Source: Engraulis encrasicolus (lineage: Eukaryota > Chordata > Actinopteri > Clupeiformes > Engraulidae). From it: DNA of 64,000 bases. This document shows, in pieces, positions 21,221 to 38,399 of the stretch (positions are counted from its first letter, which is position 1; every line of letters starts with the position of its first letter). The translations under genes were made by a program, and so were the position numbers. The stretch is from contig NC_085878.1 in the NCBI RefSeq assembly GCF_034702125.1, positions 22,764,502 through 22,828,501 of the forward strand, in the 5' to 3' direction. The notes under the pieces were generated by a model, which worked only from the letters and a program-made list of their open reading frames with translations, searched no databases and had not been told where the DNA came from.

Positions 21221-23665
21221 GGTGTCCTGGAATGAAGCACCAAGTTCCTGATGGCAAAGAAAATGGAATCTTGTACAAGAACGACCACTAGCTGGTGTGG
21301 CCAGGAGTGGCACTGCAGCTATGTTATCGCAGCCAAGTAAATAATGAATGGGTGCCAATGGGGCTGTACGCTTCTCATAGAACTATCTGCCCGTGTGATT
21401 TTTTCCCTGGAAACAATGGAGTCGCGTTCGATAGATATGAGTAAGTGAAAGCATTTGCCAACACGTTTGCATCTTGTCAAGTGTTAGATTCGTGAAAATG
21501 ACCCTTATTTCAACTATAGCAATGACATAACACGTGACAATCGACTTTACGGCACTACGCCATTTGTTTTGTAGTTTTAAGTCTGACTTCAGAAGTCGAT
21601 GTGTTTAAATTATGTTAGGATTGTTGCGGACACCTGTTATTTATTGCATTTAAGGTGGTGGAAAAGCGGCATGTGTACATTGCGTAAAGGAAATGACTGT
21701 GCTCATCCTTAAGAATTTGGGCACCTTCAATTAACATGTTGGACGGCGGTGGGGGGTTTTGAGGTGTGTGACCGTAGATGTTTCTGCTAGGATCAGTCAG
21801 AGTACGTCTCTCGTCAGCTCTGGTCGTGAATAGTCGCAGAGATTCCTCAGCCAGCAGGTATTAGCCGAATGCTAGCGTGTTGCAGGACAAAACTAACACG
21901 TCTTTGGGAGAACAAAGCCATGTCAGGAACCTTTAACTTCACTTCTAATACAACTTCTATGATAAGGTACAGAATGTGCACACATCTTTACAAACCAGAG
22001 AACAGAACCGTCACAAATCCCTGCTGAGCCATTTAGCCCAATAGGCTCCCATTCATCTTTTACTTGGCTGCGTTCGCCAACGGGGCTATAATGGGAGCCA
22101 ATGAGAGATGCCTATCTCATAGCTTAGAGAATTTCTGCTGGTGGTATGCTCTGGCCTAGGCCAACTTTTTATGCTTTGCATAATAGGCTCCTCTCATTAA
22201 AGGCAATGTCCACCAATTTCAAATAGCCCAGGCTACCGCTTAGAAGTGAACATCGATGAAAACGTATGGATGAATTACTCAAAAATAACCAAAGCATGAA
22301 ATTACCCCCCACAGTCTGAACATTCCAAGTCAAGTAACTGGAAAACAAATCCCAACGGAGGTTCTCACTGATTTACTGGCCTGGCAAACTGCGTAGTCTA
22401 CTGCCCTGGAATCTTACGAATAAATAGGCCTATTTGTAAAGTAAATCTTCGGGTGCGCCAAACCCAAAATGTGGAGTAGGATGTAGTGATCAATATAAAC
22501 AAACCTGAAGGACTTAATCCAGTAAAACAAGCCTCCCGTCGAATGCACTGTTCGTCCAAGTTTTCTCTAGGCTAATTTACTTTCACTTCAGCCTGCCTGA
22601 CCGGAATTCTGGTAGAGGTTACGCGCGCGCCTGTTGTAAATGCGCACACTGTGTGCGCTTGAAAATGAAATGTCAATGAAATAGCCTAAAACACGTTATG
22701 CTTACAGCACCAAGACCAAAGTAGTAAGAAGGCAAACAAACAACTAAAAACAGTCAAAGTATGCTAGGTGATTGTTTGTTGTGAGAATTGTCTCGAAGAC
22801 ATCAAACATTTTCATTGCTTCATTTGTGGTTTAATCTGGGTCAAATACAACCGTATTCCGAAAAAAATTGGGGCTTTAGTTAGGGAAGAGGGAATTATGA
22901 ACAGTTCCGCATTGCAATCTTTCAGATTTGGAATGCTTATGCAAAGATACGTGGGAAAATATTGCCACATCAACGTGCCATGCTTCTCTAATTATATTAT
23001 TTCCATTTAAAGCTTCGAGTTTTTCAATTGCATTGTAGGGCCTACATGATCGTTTAGATTTAAGTGGGAAAAGTTGTGAAATTATTTGTCTTTCTCTCAT
23101 TTTTTACATAACAAAAAAATCTGGAATTTGAAGAGGGGTGTGTAGACTTTTTAAAGGCATTATATGTTGTATACTTTTTTTATTGAGAATGTTTGGGTGA
23201 TTTTCACAATTGTTCAAGTAGTTCAATTTGGATTATGATCGTAAAATTATGGTGTGAGTTGTCCGCCCCAGTTTGGATGATTTTATTGGTGGTGGTGGTC
23301 AGAGTAGCTTTTTCTGCACACTTACAGAACTGTACGCTACTTGCTAACTCAAACAAAGCAGAGGCAGCAACATATGCAAATGATAATTCTAGGCCTTTTT
23401 ATTCTAATGACTCCATACCAATGTATAGGCCTACAAGGTGAGTCACAGTGTACTTGAAGGTACTGGTAGGCTACATGCCTGTAAAATCAGTGCTGATGAC
23501 GTCTTTTTTGGACTCCCTAAGTTGCTTCTGTTCTTACACTACAAACCCATAAACACTTGGCACAAAATTCGCCTTGGCACAGTGACATTCAGCAATGCGA
23601 AAAAACAGCAAACCTGTGGTCACTCAGAGGGGTGCACCATAGGGAATACATGACATGATTGTAGG
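21221..23665. other. intergenic, nothing firmly recognised
   Basis: No exon similarity seen. A short ATG frame before a gtaagt at about 21430-21445 is too short to support a gene. A CpG-rich patch occurs near 22615-22660. Confidence 0.45.
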
Positions 23666-23673
23666 CCTAAATG

Positions 23674-24289
23674 CAGAGGTGGAAGAAGTACTGAAGTTGT
23701 GTAGAGGTTCCCAGCGAAAAAAATACTCAAGTGAAAGTAAAAGTTGTAAACCAAAAATGTAGGCTACTTAAGTAAAAGTCCTAAGTACTAACTTTTAAAT
23801 GTACTTTTTTAGTAGGTCTACAAAAGTAGCCTACAAGTAGGCCTCTCCATGTCTTGATCCAACTTGATCCAGTAGGAAAAAGTTTCTGCAACGATTTTCG
23901 GTTCTATGAACATGACTATGGAGTCCTGTTAATGTTTTTTTTATTTTTTTTATTTTTATTTAAGTAGGCCTATCTTTTCTGTCTAGGTGTCAGTTTGGAT
24001 GAGGGGCTTGGTGCCGCCTGCCTGCCCGCAGCTGAGGCTACTGAAATATCCACGAAACACAACAGGAAAACCTAGGATAAATGTAACTTCTAACAAAGTC
24101 TTCTTCTAGAAATGTAGGCCTAAGGAGTATAAAGTACAAGTAATTTTCAAAAAATCTAACTAATTAAGTAAAAGTAAAAGTCTGCATTTTTATTTTTACT
24201 CAAGTAAGTGCAAATTCCTGAAAAAAAACTACTTAAGTAGGCTACAGTAACGAAGTGGCCTAAAAATACTCAGTTACGTTCCACCTCTG
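23674..24289. mobile_element. hAT-like MITE (cagaggtggaa ends)
   Basis: Begins cagaggtggaagaagtac and ends cgttccacctctg. The flanking 8-bp repeats are cctaaatg (23666-23673) and cctatatg (24290-24297), one mismatch. Subterminal aagtaaaagt motifs occur in both halves and orientations. 616 bp, non-coding. Confidence 0.88.
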
Positions 24290-24665
24290 CCTATATGTAA
24301 TTGATAGACTATGTGCACGCACCAGTTCAGGTTTGGGTAAAAATTAAATTATAAAACTAAAAAATACTTCTGTGAATTACTTGTATTACGAAGTAATTCA
24401 AAATGAATAGTCTGGCCTGTCAGACCATGGTACCCTATATGGAGGGATAAAAAACAATTCACGGTGGTACTCCCTTAATAAATGGTAATGTTAGCCTATT
24501 GTGACTGGTGGGTCAGTTTATTTCATACATTTTTTTTTCTTACATTAATCCAAGCAACAAAAAAGGAAGCATGGTGAAGAATACACCTACAAGTGCATGT
24601 GTGAGATAAGAAACAACATTTTTTATACAGCCTATAATATCATATCAAATACAGCTAGTAGCCTG

Positions 24666-24860
24666 TAGATACTTTTATTTCATTTGTCTCAACAGTGTGT
24701 TCCAATAACCACCAGAGGGCGAGATTTTCCATCACTGGCCAGAGCCCCATCATGAAAATCTCTAGATACTTTTGTTTCATTTGTCTCAACAGTGTGTTCT
24801 AATAACCACTAGAGGGGGACATTTTCCATCACTGGCCAGAGCCCCATCGTGAACATCTCC
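24666..24860. repeat. 97-bp tandem duplication with CTCF-like cores
   Basis: Two adjacent copies starting tagatacttttrtttcattt at 24666 and 24763. Each holds a ccaccagagggcg-type core (24709-24721; second copy ccactagaggggg near 24806), close to the CTCF consensus. Confidence 0.85.
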
Positions 24861-24866
24861 ACCAAT

Positions 24867-25636
24867 CTGCACATGGGTTTTTACAACTATAATATATTAT
24901 AGTTGTATTATACTGTAATATATTTATATATACAAAAAACAAGGTTCTCTGAATGTGGTAGATGGAAAATAATGAATAGTCAGGAAGTGTTTTCTCCTTT
25001 ACCATGAGGTCACTGTAATAAGACCTACATAATATGCTTATTTATGATTTGTGTTCATGTGCCTTTTCTCAATGCTCAGTAGAACGAATATTATGTTCCC
25101 CCACCCCAAAAACTTAAAGCTACAGTCTTCCTCAAGCCAAAAATGAAGCTGATTTCCCAGGCTTAAGAAAATTTTAATGGGCATACGTTTTATATGATAA
25201 AATTCTTCTAACAACCTCTACCTGTGTCTGCGATACTGTAATCCCATTACCATGTTCATAATATCCAGACACCAAAATGTCTTCAAGTAGCTTGTGAAAA
25301 AAAGTAAGCCCCCCTTCCACAAACGTCTTCGTATTTTAGTAAAAGAGAAGTGGAAGTTTCAATGCACACTTCTCTTTTCATGTGACAAAGAAATGAATAC
25401 ATCACACCTTCAACAGAAAAAAGGCTTGCATGTTTTTTTTGCTCTTCTATCAGTCTTAGGTCTTTCACAAACTCACTGGCTCCATGTTATCCATAACAAA
25501 ACAATGTAACAATTATTTCTCAACATGGCCAAACTTTCAGAATGTAGAATTGATCAAATAATTGGTAGAATTGTCAACTAATCATTAAATCAATACAGCC
25601 ACACAAACAAACATTCAGAATCCAGAGGGTTCCTTT
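24867..25636. other. 3' flank of ferritin gene, no gene recognised
   Basis: AT-rich, with a short palindrome actataatatattatagt near 24886. No coding similarity. Confidence 0.5.
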
Positions 25637-25642
25637 TTTATT
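25637..25642 (-). terminator. fth1: fth1 polyadenylation signal
   Basis: aataaa on the minus strand, giving a ~320-base 3' UTR after the stop at 25958-25960. Confidence 0.7.
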
Positions 25643-25957
25643 TTGTTTCGATGATGAACATCAGTAATAAAACAACAGGCAAAAGGACAGGATTGTCAAC
25701 CACTGGGGACAAGCAACAACATCGAGAGCAGCAGCAGCAACAATAGATAAGAGCTATGGCTTTTATGGGAGGGCGGTGCGTTTCAGGGGAACAACATGGC
25801 AGCAATGAGCCAAGCATAATGCCGAGTAGGGGCCAACTGGCTGGCGGTCAGGTCAGCACAGAAGGCCAGAGATCTTGAGCTGAGGAGATAAACAAGGTAG
25901 TGGAGGAGGGACTGTGGGGAAGGGGGGGAGGGGAGAGGGGAAGGGAGTCGGGGGTGT

Positions 25958-30985
<5,028 letters not shown>

Positions 30986-31015
30986 ACTGTGGCGCAGTGA
31001 AGGGTATCTATGTGG

Positions 31016-31023
31016 TGACGTAT
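31016..31023 (-). promoter_or_regulatory. fth1: CRE-like tacgtcac in fth1 promoter
   Basis: Minus strand tacgtcac, a CREB/ATF half-plus site, about 35-50 bases upstream of the inferred start. Motif match only. Confidence 0.3.
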
Positions 31024-31609
31024 TTGGTACCGCCTACATTTTAGCCACACAGAAAGCAGAGGCATATCTGCATAAATTGAATAGGCCTACAGTAGTTGAA
31101 CAATGACCATGCAAATTGAAGCCTAGTCCCACAATAATAACAAGTAACCGAATTCATATCATTTGTTGGGAGTATATGCATTTTTTTGTCATGATCATAC
31201 AATAGTTACCTATATGTCCAGTTCTGTCTAGACAGCAGGCCACCAGTCCAGTAGGCCTAAATTGTAGGGACACTTCCATGATTTCATGCTTGTTAATAAT
31301 AGGCTGTTTCTAAAGGAGGCACAGCTCTACTACTATGTTTTATAACCAGTGATTAACTTACTTATTTGGATGGATGTTCATTACATTAGGTGTGATAGAC
31401 ACAAAATAACCATGATCAAGCCTTCAACATCCCGGAAGGCTGCTAGGCCTATTAGCAAGTCAAATGTCACCAATAAAGATAAGCTGTTTTATTGGCTTAT
31501 AACCATTATTTCCCTTACTTAGAGACATTAGACATATCTCAGAATAAAGTTTGCATCAACTCAGATTTTCCATCAACCCAATGACCTCTCTCCATGACCC
31601 CGCAATGCA

Positions 31610-31921
31610 CTATTCCATTGGTAAGCGGTTAGGGCATCAGACTTGTAGCCCAAAGGTTGCCAATTCGACTCCCGACCCGCCAGGTTGGTGGGGGGAGTAA
31701 TTAACCAGCGATCTCCCCCATCCTACTCCATGACTGAGGTACCCTGAGCATGGTACCGTCCCGTCACACTCCTCCCTTGGGGTGCCATTGGGGGCTGAAC
31801 CCGTGCACGGATGAGGCATAAAATGCAATTTCGTTGTGTGCAGTATGCAGTGAACACTTGTGTACTGTGGAGTGCTGTGTCACAATGACAATGGGAGTTG
31901 GAGTTTCCTAGGTGGGCTTTC
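31610..31921 (+). mobile_element. tRNA-derived SINE copy
   Basis: Same family as 15680: gtaagcggttagggcatcag, B-box-like caattcgactcccgac, body ggtaccctgagcatggtacc, tail ggagtttcctaggtgggcttt. The start is slightly truncated. Confidence 0.85.
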
Positions 31922-31924
31922 TAT

Positions 31925-32409
31925 CCTATAGGTGTGTACATAACCTGTTGCACAACTATGATATCCCCAATACTTCAAACTGTGTGCACTCCTCCTCGTG
32001 TGCTGTTTATGCTGACATGCACCAATCTTACCACACGGTTTTCTTTATCCATCATGATAAAGAGTACGCATCCGCTGCCATATGTGTGCAGTACACTTCG
32101 CCAAATCTAATAGACTACCAAACACAAGAGGCCTCATGGTACCCTACTCCTCTTCACAAAGTGGTAAGATGTGGTCAAGAAACAAAGTTCATCCTAGGAC
32201 GGCAACAAGTGGCCCTATAAAAGTTGTGCAATAAAGCGTAAGGAATGACACATAGCAATTACCGCACATAAATATGCTGTCTAGCAGTTTTGTCATCCAG
32301 TCAGCATTTTCTTTATGACTACAAGGGTTGATTTGGCAACTGGCAGAACGTCGCATGACAATCATCTTTTCTTCATCAGCTTTTTGATCTGAGTTAGTGT
32401 ATGTTTATA
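31925..32409. other. intergenic, nothing recognised
   Basis: No exon similarity or repeat structure seen. Confidence 0.45.
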
Positions 32410-32591
32410 CAGTATACTCAGAGACGATTCTAGGGTAAATTGGGGCCCCAAGCAAAAACAAAAAAAGAACATTTGCAACAAATCACCACTACTATAGTCT
32501 AAAGTCTTATGTTATTCACCATCTATGGGCTTGGGGGCCCCAAGCGCCTGCCTGCCTAGCCTGGTGACAAGATGCTCCTCTGAGTATACTG
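32410..32591. mobile_element. short MITE with 14-bp perfect TIRs
   Basis: Ends cagtatactcagag and ctctgagtatactg are exact inverses; inside, ggggccccaagc occurs twice. The target duplication is unclear. Confidence 0.65.
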
Positions 32592-32611
32592 CTTTCATGT
32601 GTCGTATGTTG

Positions 32612-32632
32612 AGAGAGAGAGAGAGAGAGAGA
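32612..32632. repeat. (GA)n short microsatellite
   Basis: About 10 GA units. Confidence 0.9.
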
Positions 32633-32873
32633 GACAGAGAAATGTCACGTCTGTGTAATCATGTGAGAAACCTTCAGATCAGCTAGTCTATAATGGCACA
32701 GTATGTCCCTGGCCCACTGTTATTATCAGCCTGAGTCACACCATAGACACATCAAGTACACAGCGCTGTCTGGAACAAAGACATATACAGGCATTTGAAG
32801 ACAGAAGCTGGAGCACACTTGATCTTAAAGTTTTAAACATTTGTTTAACGTGTAACCCGATGAAAGTGTCTAT

Positions 32874-33063
32874 GGCTGCATTTACATGAGACATTTAATT
32901 CAGAATTAACTCACTTTAATTCTGAATGAAGCTTAATTCCGCTTTGAAAATGTCATGTAAACACTTTACAATTCGGAATTAAATGAAAGTTCAATGTAAA
33001 CTCGACGGAACTATTTAATTCTCAATTATTAATTCGGAATGAAAACGTCATGTAAAGGTGGCC
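32874..33063. mobile_element. AT-rich MITE (tttacatga ends, ttaattc repeats)
   Basis: Ends ggctgcatttacatga and tcatgtaaaggtggcc are inverted. The inside is a series of alternating aattcRgaattaa motifs in both orientations. Confidence 0.7.
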
Positions 33064-33900
33064 AATGTTTCAAACATTAGTTGGATTTTTGCCCCTAATA
33101 AATATTTAAAACTTTAAAATGTGGTGTGCTTCAGCTTCAGCCTTCAATTGACATTTGTGTCACTGTGATGCACCTGCAAGTTAAGGGAGGATGCTTTGAG
33201 TCTCAATTCAGCAAATAAAGACATGAAAGAGTGTTAGAACATAATACAAACCATAAGCTACTTTAATCATGAATGCTTCAAAACATACGGTTTTATATAC
33301 GGTATATGCTGTGTGTCCACTGTGTATTATGAAAGTCCCATTTTGCTATTGTGACTCAGCACACTATACTGCGGTGGACATACTACATATTCCATTTCCA
33401 AAAACGAAAAGCCCTTCATGTGCAGTGAGAGGGGTGAGCAATTTGCAAGAGGGCAGTGCAGGTGGACAGCACCAAGGTACCTCATTTGAGGAGTAGGGAG
33501 AGCACTGGTGAGAGAGACATATTTTAAACTTGGATTATACAAATGGCCTGACATGTATTTAGCACATGTATACAGCACATTGAATTGCATTCATGTATGA
33601 AATTAGCCTCGTGCACCATCCTACGTAGGCCTACTTCCGCTAGAGACTTGGCTCTGCACTACATGAATACGAAATGAAATGGTAGTATTATGGGATGGTC
33701 AGGACCATGCAATTATGAATTTCCCTATACAAATAAAATTGCCTTGCCTTTAGCACATAACCCATCATGCATATACAGTACAGTACACATATTGCCTGAA
33801 TGTATGTTTTATAACAGCAACACAAAATGTGTCCCATTACATTTCAGCCCACATTGTATTAGAATATATTAATCTGTCCTTCTCAGAAGAGATGACAGAT
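33064..33900. other. intergenic, nothing recognised
   Basis: No exon similarity seen. Confidence 0.45.
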
Positions 33901-33902
33901 GT

Positions 33903-33924
33903 TTTATTATTATTATTATTATCA

Positions 33925-33980
<56 letters not shown>
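33903..33980. repeat. (ATT)n microsatellite
   Basis: About 26 ATT units with one small ATC interruption. A second, inverted-sense (AAT)n tract of about 11 units lies at 34282-34314. Confidence 0.95.
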
Positions 33981-34281
33981 GAGAACATCTAGTATAAATA
34001 GATAAAAGTATCACATGACAGCACATAGATGATAATGCCAGGGGAGTACAAAGGGAATGCATTTATAAGACAAACGAAAAGGCAAATAGGCCTTGAAGGA
34101 AATTGAAATTACGTTTCTCTCTCTATACCATGAAAGGACAGACCTAGACTGAACTGACATTTACAGACTGACATCAATGTGCAAGACAGGAAAAGTAACA
34201 GTGATGGACCAATAGCAGTAAAGCGATGAAGTAATAAATAATAACTGAGTATTTAAGTGATGGACCAGTGATAAACCAGTA

Positions 34282-34317
<36 letters not shown>

Positions 34318-34689
34318 TACAAAAATAAGTCACACAGTGCAGTCCAGCATAGTCCATTGTAGTCCAGTTGGTCAATTAGCAGCATTTTATCAGCATAGTG
34401 TGTTGAATGTGTAGGAGGTAGCCTAGTGCAGGAAGGTGCAAAGTCACATAGTGCAAGTAGTTCTTGGTAGTGGAGATCTGAGAGTGCCGGTAAGGTGCAG
34501 TCACATGGAGCAGTTCCATAGGTAGGTGCCAGTAAGCAGGGTGTATTGTTATTAGAGATGGTTACGCTTTGATGAGGAACGTGTGCCTGAACAGAACAAA
34601 TAGCTGTACTGTATGCTGCAATGGGAAAGCTCCCTCTGGTGGCCAGACACGTTTTACATGATAACATTTTTATTCCCTGCCTAATAGGG

Positions 34690-35019
34690 CAGGGGTGGGG
34701 ACCCTATGCCTCGAGGGCCGTTTGCGGCCCTTGAGGCCGTTTTATCCGGCCCCCGATATCATTTTAATGTTATGCAACTTCACGTGAAATATGAAATATT
34801 TTATAAAAGAATCTTAGAAATTACATTTCCAATCCAATTAAGTTATATTTAGGGGACCTAGAGAAGGTGGGGACTGTTTTAAAGGTGTCTACCTTCAATA
34901 TAGGCCTAAATTGCATGGGGAAATCCTGATTGTGTTCATAGTACAGCCCTCAGAGGACTTTTATGACCCTTGTAGGAATTTGAAGTGGCCCCTCGAATGA
35001 AAAAGGTTCCCCAACCCTG
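34690..35019. mobile_element. hAT-like MITE (caggggtgggg ends)
   Basis: Starts caggggtggggaccctatgc and ends aaaaaggttccccaaccctg in inverse. Flanks taataggg and ctataggg resemble an 8-bp duplication with two mismatches. Confidence 0.75.
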
Positions 35020-35208
35020 CTATAGGGGAATGACTCTGGAGTCCAACCAGGTAGGCCACATGTAGGCTACTGACTGTTTCGGGCACATGTAGGCCTACTG
35101 ACTGTTTTGGGTTCCTGTGTGTGACAATTGAAATTCGTTCAGTGCACACAGTACTTTGTATCCAGGAGCAAAGGTGGATTTCACCAGAGTGCCAACTGGG
35201 CCCACATA

Positions 35209-36825
35209 CAGTGCCCTCCATAATTATTGGCACCCCTGGTTGAGATGTGTTAAAAGCCTTAAAATAAATTCAGTGTTTATTGCAGAAGAATACTGTCACA
35301 CTGAAAATTGTAGGAAAATGTAGCCTTCAACTCAAATGAATTGTAAGAAAATAAAAAAATCCCTGACTAAAAAATAATTATTTTTCATTAAATCACCTGT
35401 TCCACAATTATTGGCACCCTTAACAATTCCCAGGAAATAAATATAATTGAAGCATTTCTGTCATTTCTACAGAAGTTTACAAAGTTTACCAGAGTATGTA
35501 GGAACATTTAATTAGTAATTCATCACTTCCTGTTTCCCTGGGGTATAAATATGACGTGATACCGAGGCCATTTCTCTTATCCACTCTTAAACATGGGAAA
35601 GACAAAGGAACACAGCATACAAGTGAGGCAGATGTGCGTCGACCTTCACAGGTCAGGCAGAGGCTACAAGAAGATTGCCACTCAACTGCAGCTGCCCATA
35701 TCCACTGTGAGAGGAATAATTAAGAAGTTCAAAACAACTGGAACAGTGGTAAACAAGCCTGGACGAGGACCCAAGTTTATTTTGCCACCACGCACAGTGA
35801 GGAGGATGGTAAGAGAAATCAAAAGATCTCCAAAGCTCACTGTTACAGAATTACAACAAATGGTAACATCCTGGGGTCACAAAGTCTCCAAATCAACCAT
35901 CAGGCGCTGTCTACACGCCAACAAGCTGTTTGGGAGGCATGCACGGAGAAAACCTTTCCTCACTCACAATCATAAACGCAAGCGTCTGGAGTTCGTCAAG
36001 CGGTATTGGGGCTTCAACTGGGACCGTGTGCTTTGGTCAGATGAGACCAAGATTGAGCTTTTTGGCAACAAACACTCTAAGTGGGTCTGGCGTACCACGA
36101 AAGATGTGCATGCTGAAAAGCACCTCATACCCACTGTGAAGTATGGGGGTGGGTCAGTGATGCTGTGGGGCTGTTTCGCTTCCAAAGGCCCTGGGAACCT
36201 TGTTAGGGTGCATGGCATCATGAATGCTTTGAAATACCAGGACATTTTAAATCAAAATCTGTTGCCCTCTGCCCGAAAGCTGAAGCTGGGTCGTCACTGG
36301 GTCTTTCAGCAAGACAATGACCCTAAACATATGGCCAAATCTACACAGAAATGGTTCACCAGACACAAAATCAAGCTCCCCCCATGGCCATCTCAGTCCC
36401 CTAACCTCAACCCCATTGAGAACCTGTGGGGTGAGCTGAAGAGGAGAGTACAGAGGAGAGGACCCAGGTCTCTGGATGATTTAGAGAGATTCTGCAAAGA
36501 GGAATGGCTGAAGATCCCTCTTTCTGTCTTTTCCCATCTTGTGAAACATTATAGGAGAAAATTAGGTGCTGTTTTGTTGGCAAAAGGGGGTTGTACAAAA
36601 TATTAACACCAGGGGTGCTAATAATTGTGACACACATTATTTGATGTCAAATAATTATTTCTTTATGTGGGATTTTTTCCCCACTGAATAAATGCACTTG
36701 TATTGAAGGTTGGATTTTTCTCTTTTTTTCCATTAAGGTCCCATATTATTTAGAAAAAAAATAAAATAATTGGAAGCTAAAAAACACATCTCAACCAGGG
36801 GTGCCAATAATTATGGAGGGCACTG
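35209..36825 (+). mobile_element. full-length Tc1-family transposon, TIRs intact
   Basis: 1617 bp, flanked by TA (35207-35208; 36826-36827). The two terminal inverted repeats start cagtgccctccataattatt and match perfectly over 43 bases. An inner copy of the attattggcaccc core sits about 190 bases inside each end (near 35405 left; inverted near 36612 right). This is the IR/DR arrangement of Sleeping Beauty-like elements. The single gene inside is open. Confidence 0.95.
35593..36606 (+). CDS. Tc1-family transposase, 337 aa, uninterrupted
   Basis: A cut-and-paste DDE transposase acting on the TIRs that flank it. It starts MGKTKEHSIQVRQMCVDLHR. Residues about 1-110 form the paired-like double helix-turn-helix DNA-binding region, with a GRPR-like hook seen as KPGRGPK (about 55-61). 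The catalytic triad is D150 (VLWSDETK), D241 (FQQDNDPKH) and E276 (LNPIENLW), with 34 residues between the last two, which is the DD34E signature. The glycine-rich YGGGSVMLWGCF box lies at 184-195. Length and motifs equal those of full Tc1 transposases. There is no stop, frameshift or missing catalytic residue. Sense strand equals plus; the promoter would be in the left TIR. Activity is not proven by sequence alone. Confidence 0.95.
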   Translation: MGKTKEHSIQVRQMCVDLHRSGRGYKKIATQLQLPISTVRGIIKKFKTTGTVVNKPGRGPKFILPPRTVRRMVREIKRSPKLTVTELQQMVTSWGHKVSKSTIRRCLHANKLFGRHARRKPFLTHNHKRKRLEFVKRYWGFNWDRVLWSDETKIELFGNKHSKWVWRTTKDVHAEKHLIPTVKYGGGSVMLWGCFASKGPGNLVRVHGIMNALKYQDILNQNLLPSARKLKLGRHWVFQQDNDPKHMAKSTQKWFTRHKIKLPPWPSQSPNLNPIENLWGELKRRVQRRGPRSLDDLERFCKEEWLKIPLSVFSHLVKHYRRKLGAVLLAKGGCTKY

Positions 36826-36829
36826 TAAA

Positions 36830-37434
36830 TGTGGGCAAGAGGGCAAAGGGTTGCCAGGGCAGAGAGCAAACAAATACCACCAAGTAGGTTATATGTAATA
36901 GATAGGTCAGAGGATCACCTGTTCCACGGGGAGTAAACAACTTTTTGGCAGAGAGTTAGATGTGAGCATTCTCATCTGTCCTGGTCATCATAGTCAAATG
37001 AGTTAAGTTGTAGTGTAGAGTAACATTTATAGCCTATAAACTAGCGCCACCCGTTGGCGACAAAATTGTTTTGCCTGCGACGCCAATCTCACATTTAGTC
37101 TGGTTTATCAGGCTATACCAGAGGTGTCAAGCAGCATAGTTATATCACTGTAACTTAGTTTAGTGGTACAGAGTGAAGAGCAACCAAATAGTCCAAGAAG
37201 TCTTTAGGTGAAGAGGAGGTTGTACCATGTACTGTCTAAGTAATATAATATATATATCTAATAACGGTGTAAGGACACGGGAGACACTCTTGACAGTCAA
37301 CTCTTTAATGACCTTCATCTCATAAATAATAACATACTGTACATTGATTAAAGCCACACCCACTTCCTGTGGGGTCCGTCACCCGAAGTTGCTAACTGCT
37401 AACAGCTACGCTTTCCAGAAATGCACCCAGCTTT
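36830..37434. other. probable LTR-side flank of the gypsy remnant
   Basis: Lies 3' (minus strand) of the gypsy pol stop at 37435. A tgttattatttatgagatg start and a run toward ctcttcaccta on the minus strand (about 37345 to 37200) resemble a Ty3/gypsy LTR, but the borders could not be set. Confidence 0.35.
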
Positions 37435-37655
37435 TTACAGGTTCAGTCTGTTTGGTGGTCTGATGGTTCGGCCCACTCTGATGGTCTCTTTAGTAGGCTC
37501 TGGAACAACGCTGATATGAGATCGGGTTCTCCTCAGAGAGCCTGCGGGCAGGTCAATGTGGTATGACCTGGGTGTCAGAGCTGGACCACTCACCGTCCCT
37601 GTCTCTTTTGTGTTCTTCACCCAGACCATTTGTCCTGGCCCGAGTGCTGGTCTTG
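37435..37655 (-). pseudogene. Ty3/gypsy pol C-terminal end (split part 2)
   Basis: Minus frame reads ARPALGPGQMVWVKNTKETG, then TVSGPALTPRSYHIDLPAGS, a charged stretch and RPPNRLNL stop. This fits the end of gypsy integrases (…RSY.V.TP.G..RRNR…RP.RL) as I know them. Upstream sequence is cut at 37662 by a TIR element; the rest of the integrase resumes at 42624. Confidence 0.7.
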
Positions 37656-38399
37656 CCTTTTAGGCGAGTACATTTAGGGTTTAACCCCCCCAAAAAAAGG
37701 TACAAAGTTTTTTTTCATGGATTCTATTACTATTGGTCCTCCTAAATGACATACTAAAAATCTAGTAAAATCTGAATTTGGGAAATTAGTTATTTTCAAC
37801 ATGGCTGCTATAGGCTTATTATAAGGGCAGAGAGACACTCCAGGTGAATAGGCCAAAAATTCTAGCTTGCCGATATCACCATGAAAATTTACCCCGGTGA
37901 TTACATATTTGTGAGAAAAAAATGTATTGCAAGTTTTCTGAAATGTTATGTTTTAATATGGTAATTAGACTATGTCTAATTAAATATGCATTAAATTTCA
38001 AAATGCAAAAACTCAAAATCTGAAAAAGCCAGGCTTAAAATTACTCTTTTATTTTGTTTCTAGTAAGCCAAAAGATATCTTCAGAAGAGAGTATGGACAT
38101 CTTGTTTTGTTTTGTAGTAAATCTAAAGATCTTTGTGCAGACACGCCAGCTAGCAATTTTTTTCAAAACATGTTTTTTTTAACACATCTCTTAGATTAAA
38201 TAATTGAGTTTTATGTTTCTCAAATTCTTTCATGTATCATGTATCAAGGTCAGCAGTCCTCAACTCAGCCTCTCCACAGGGGTGTAAGGGCTGGTACTGG
38301 GGCTCCTATTTGTCATGTACACCACGTTACTGGGTCATATCATCTGTTCTCACATATTCTCATACTGCTGTTACACTGATGAAGCACAGTCATATCTAT

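Noticed and set aside
21427..21445. Possible first exon atggagtcgcgttcgatag before gtaagt
   Set aside because: Only six codons, no family recognised, and no further exon found downstream on the plus strand.
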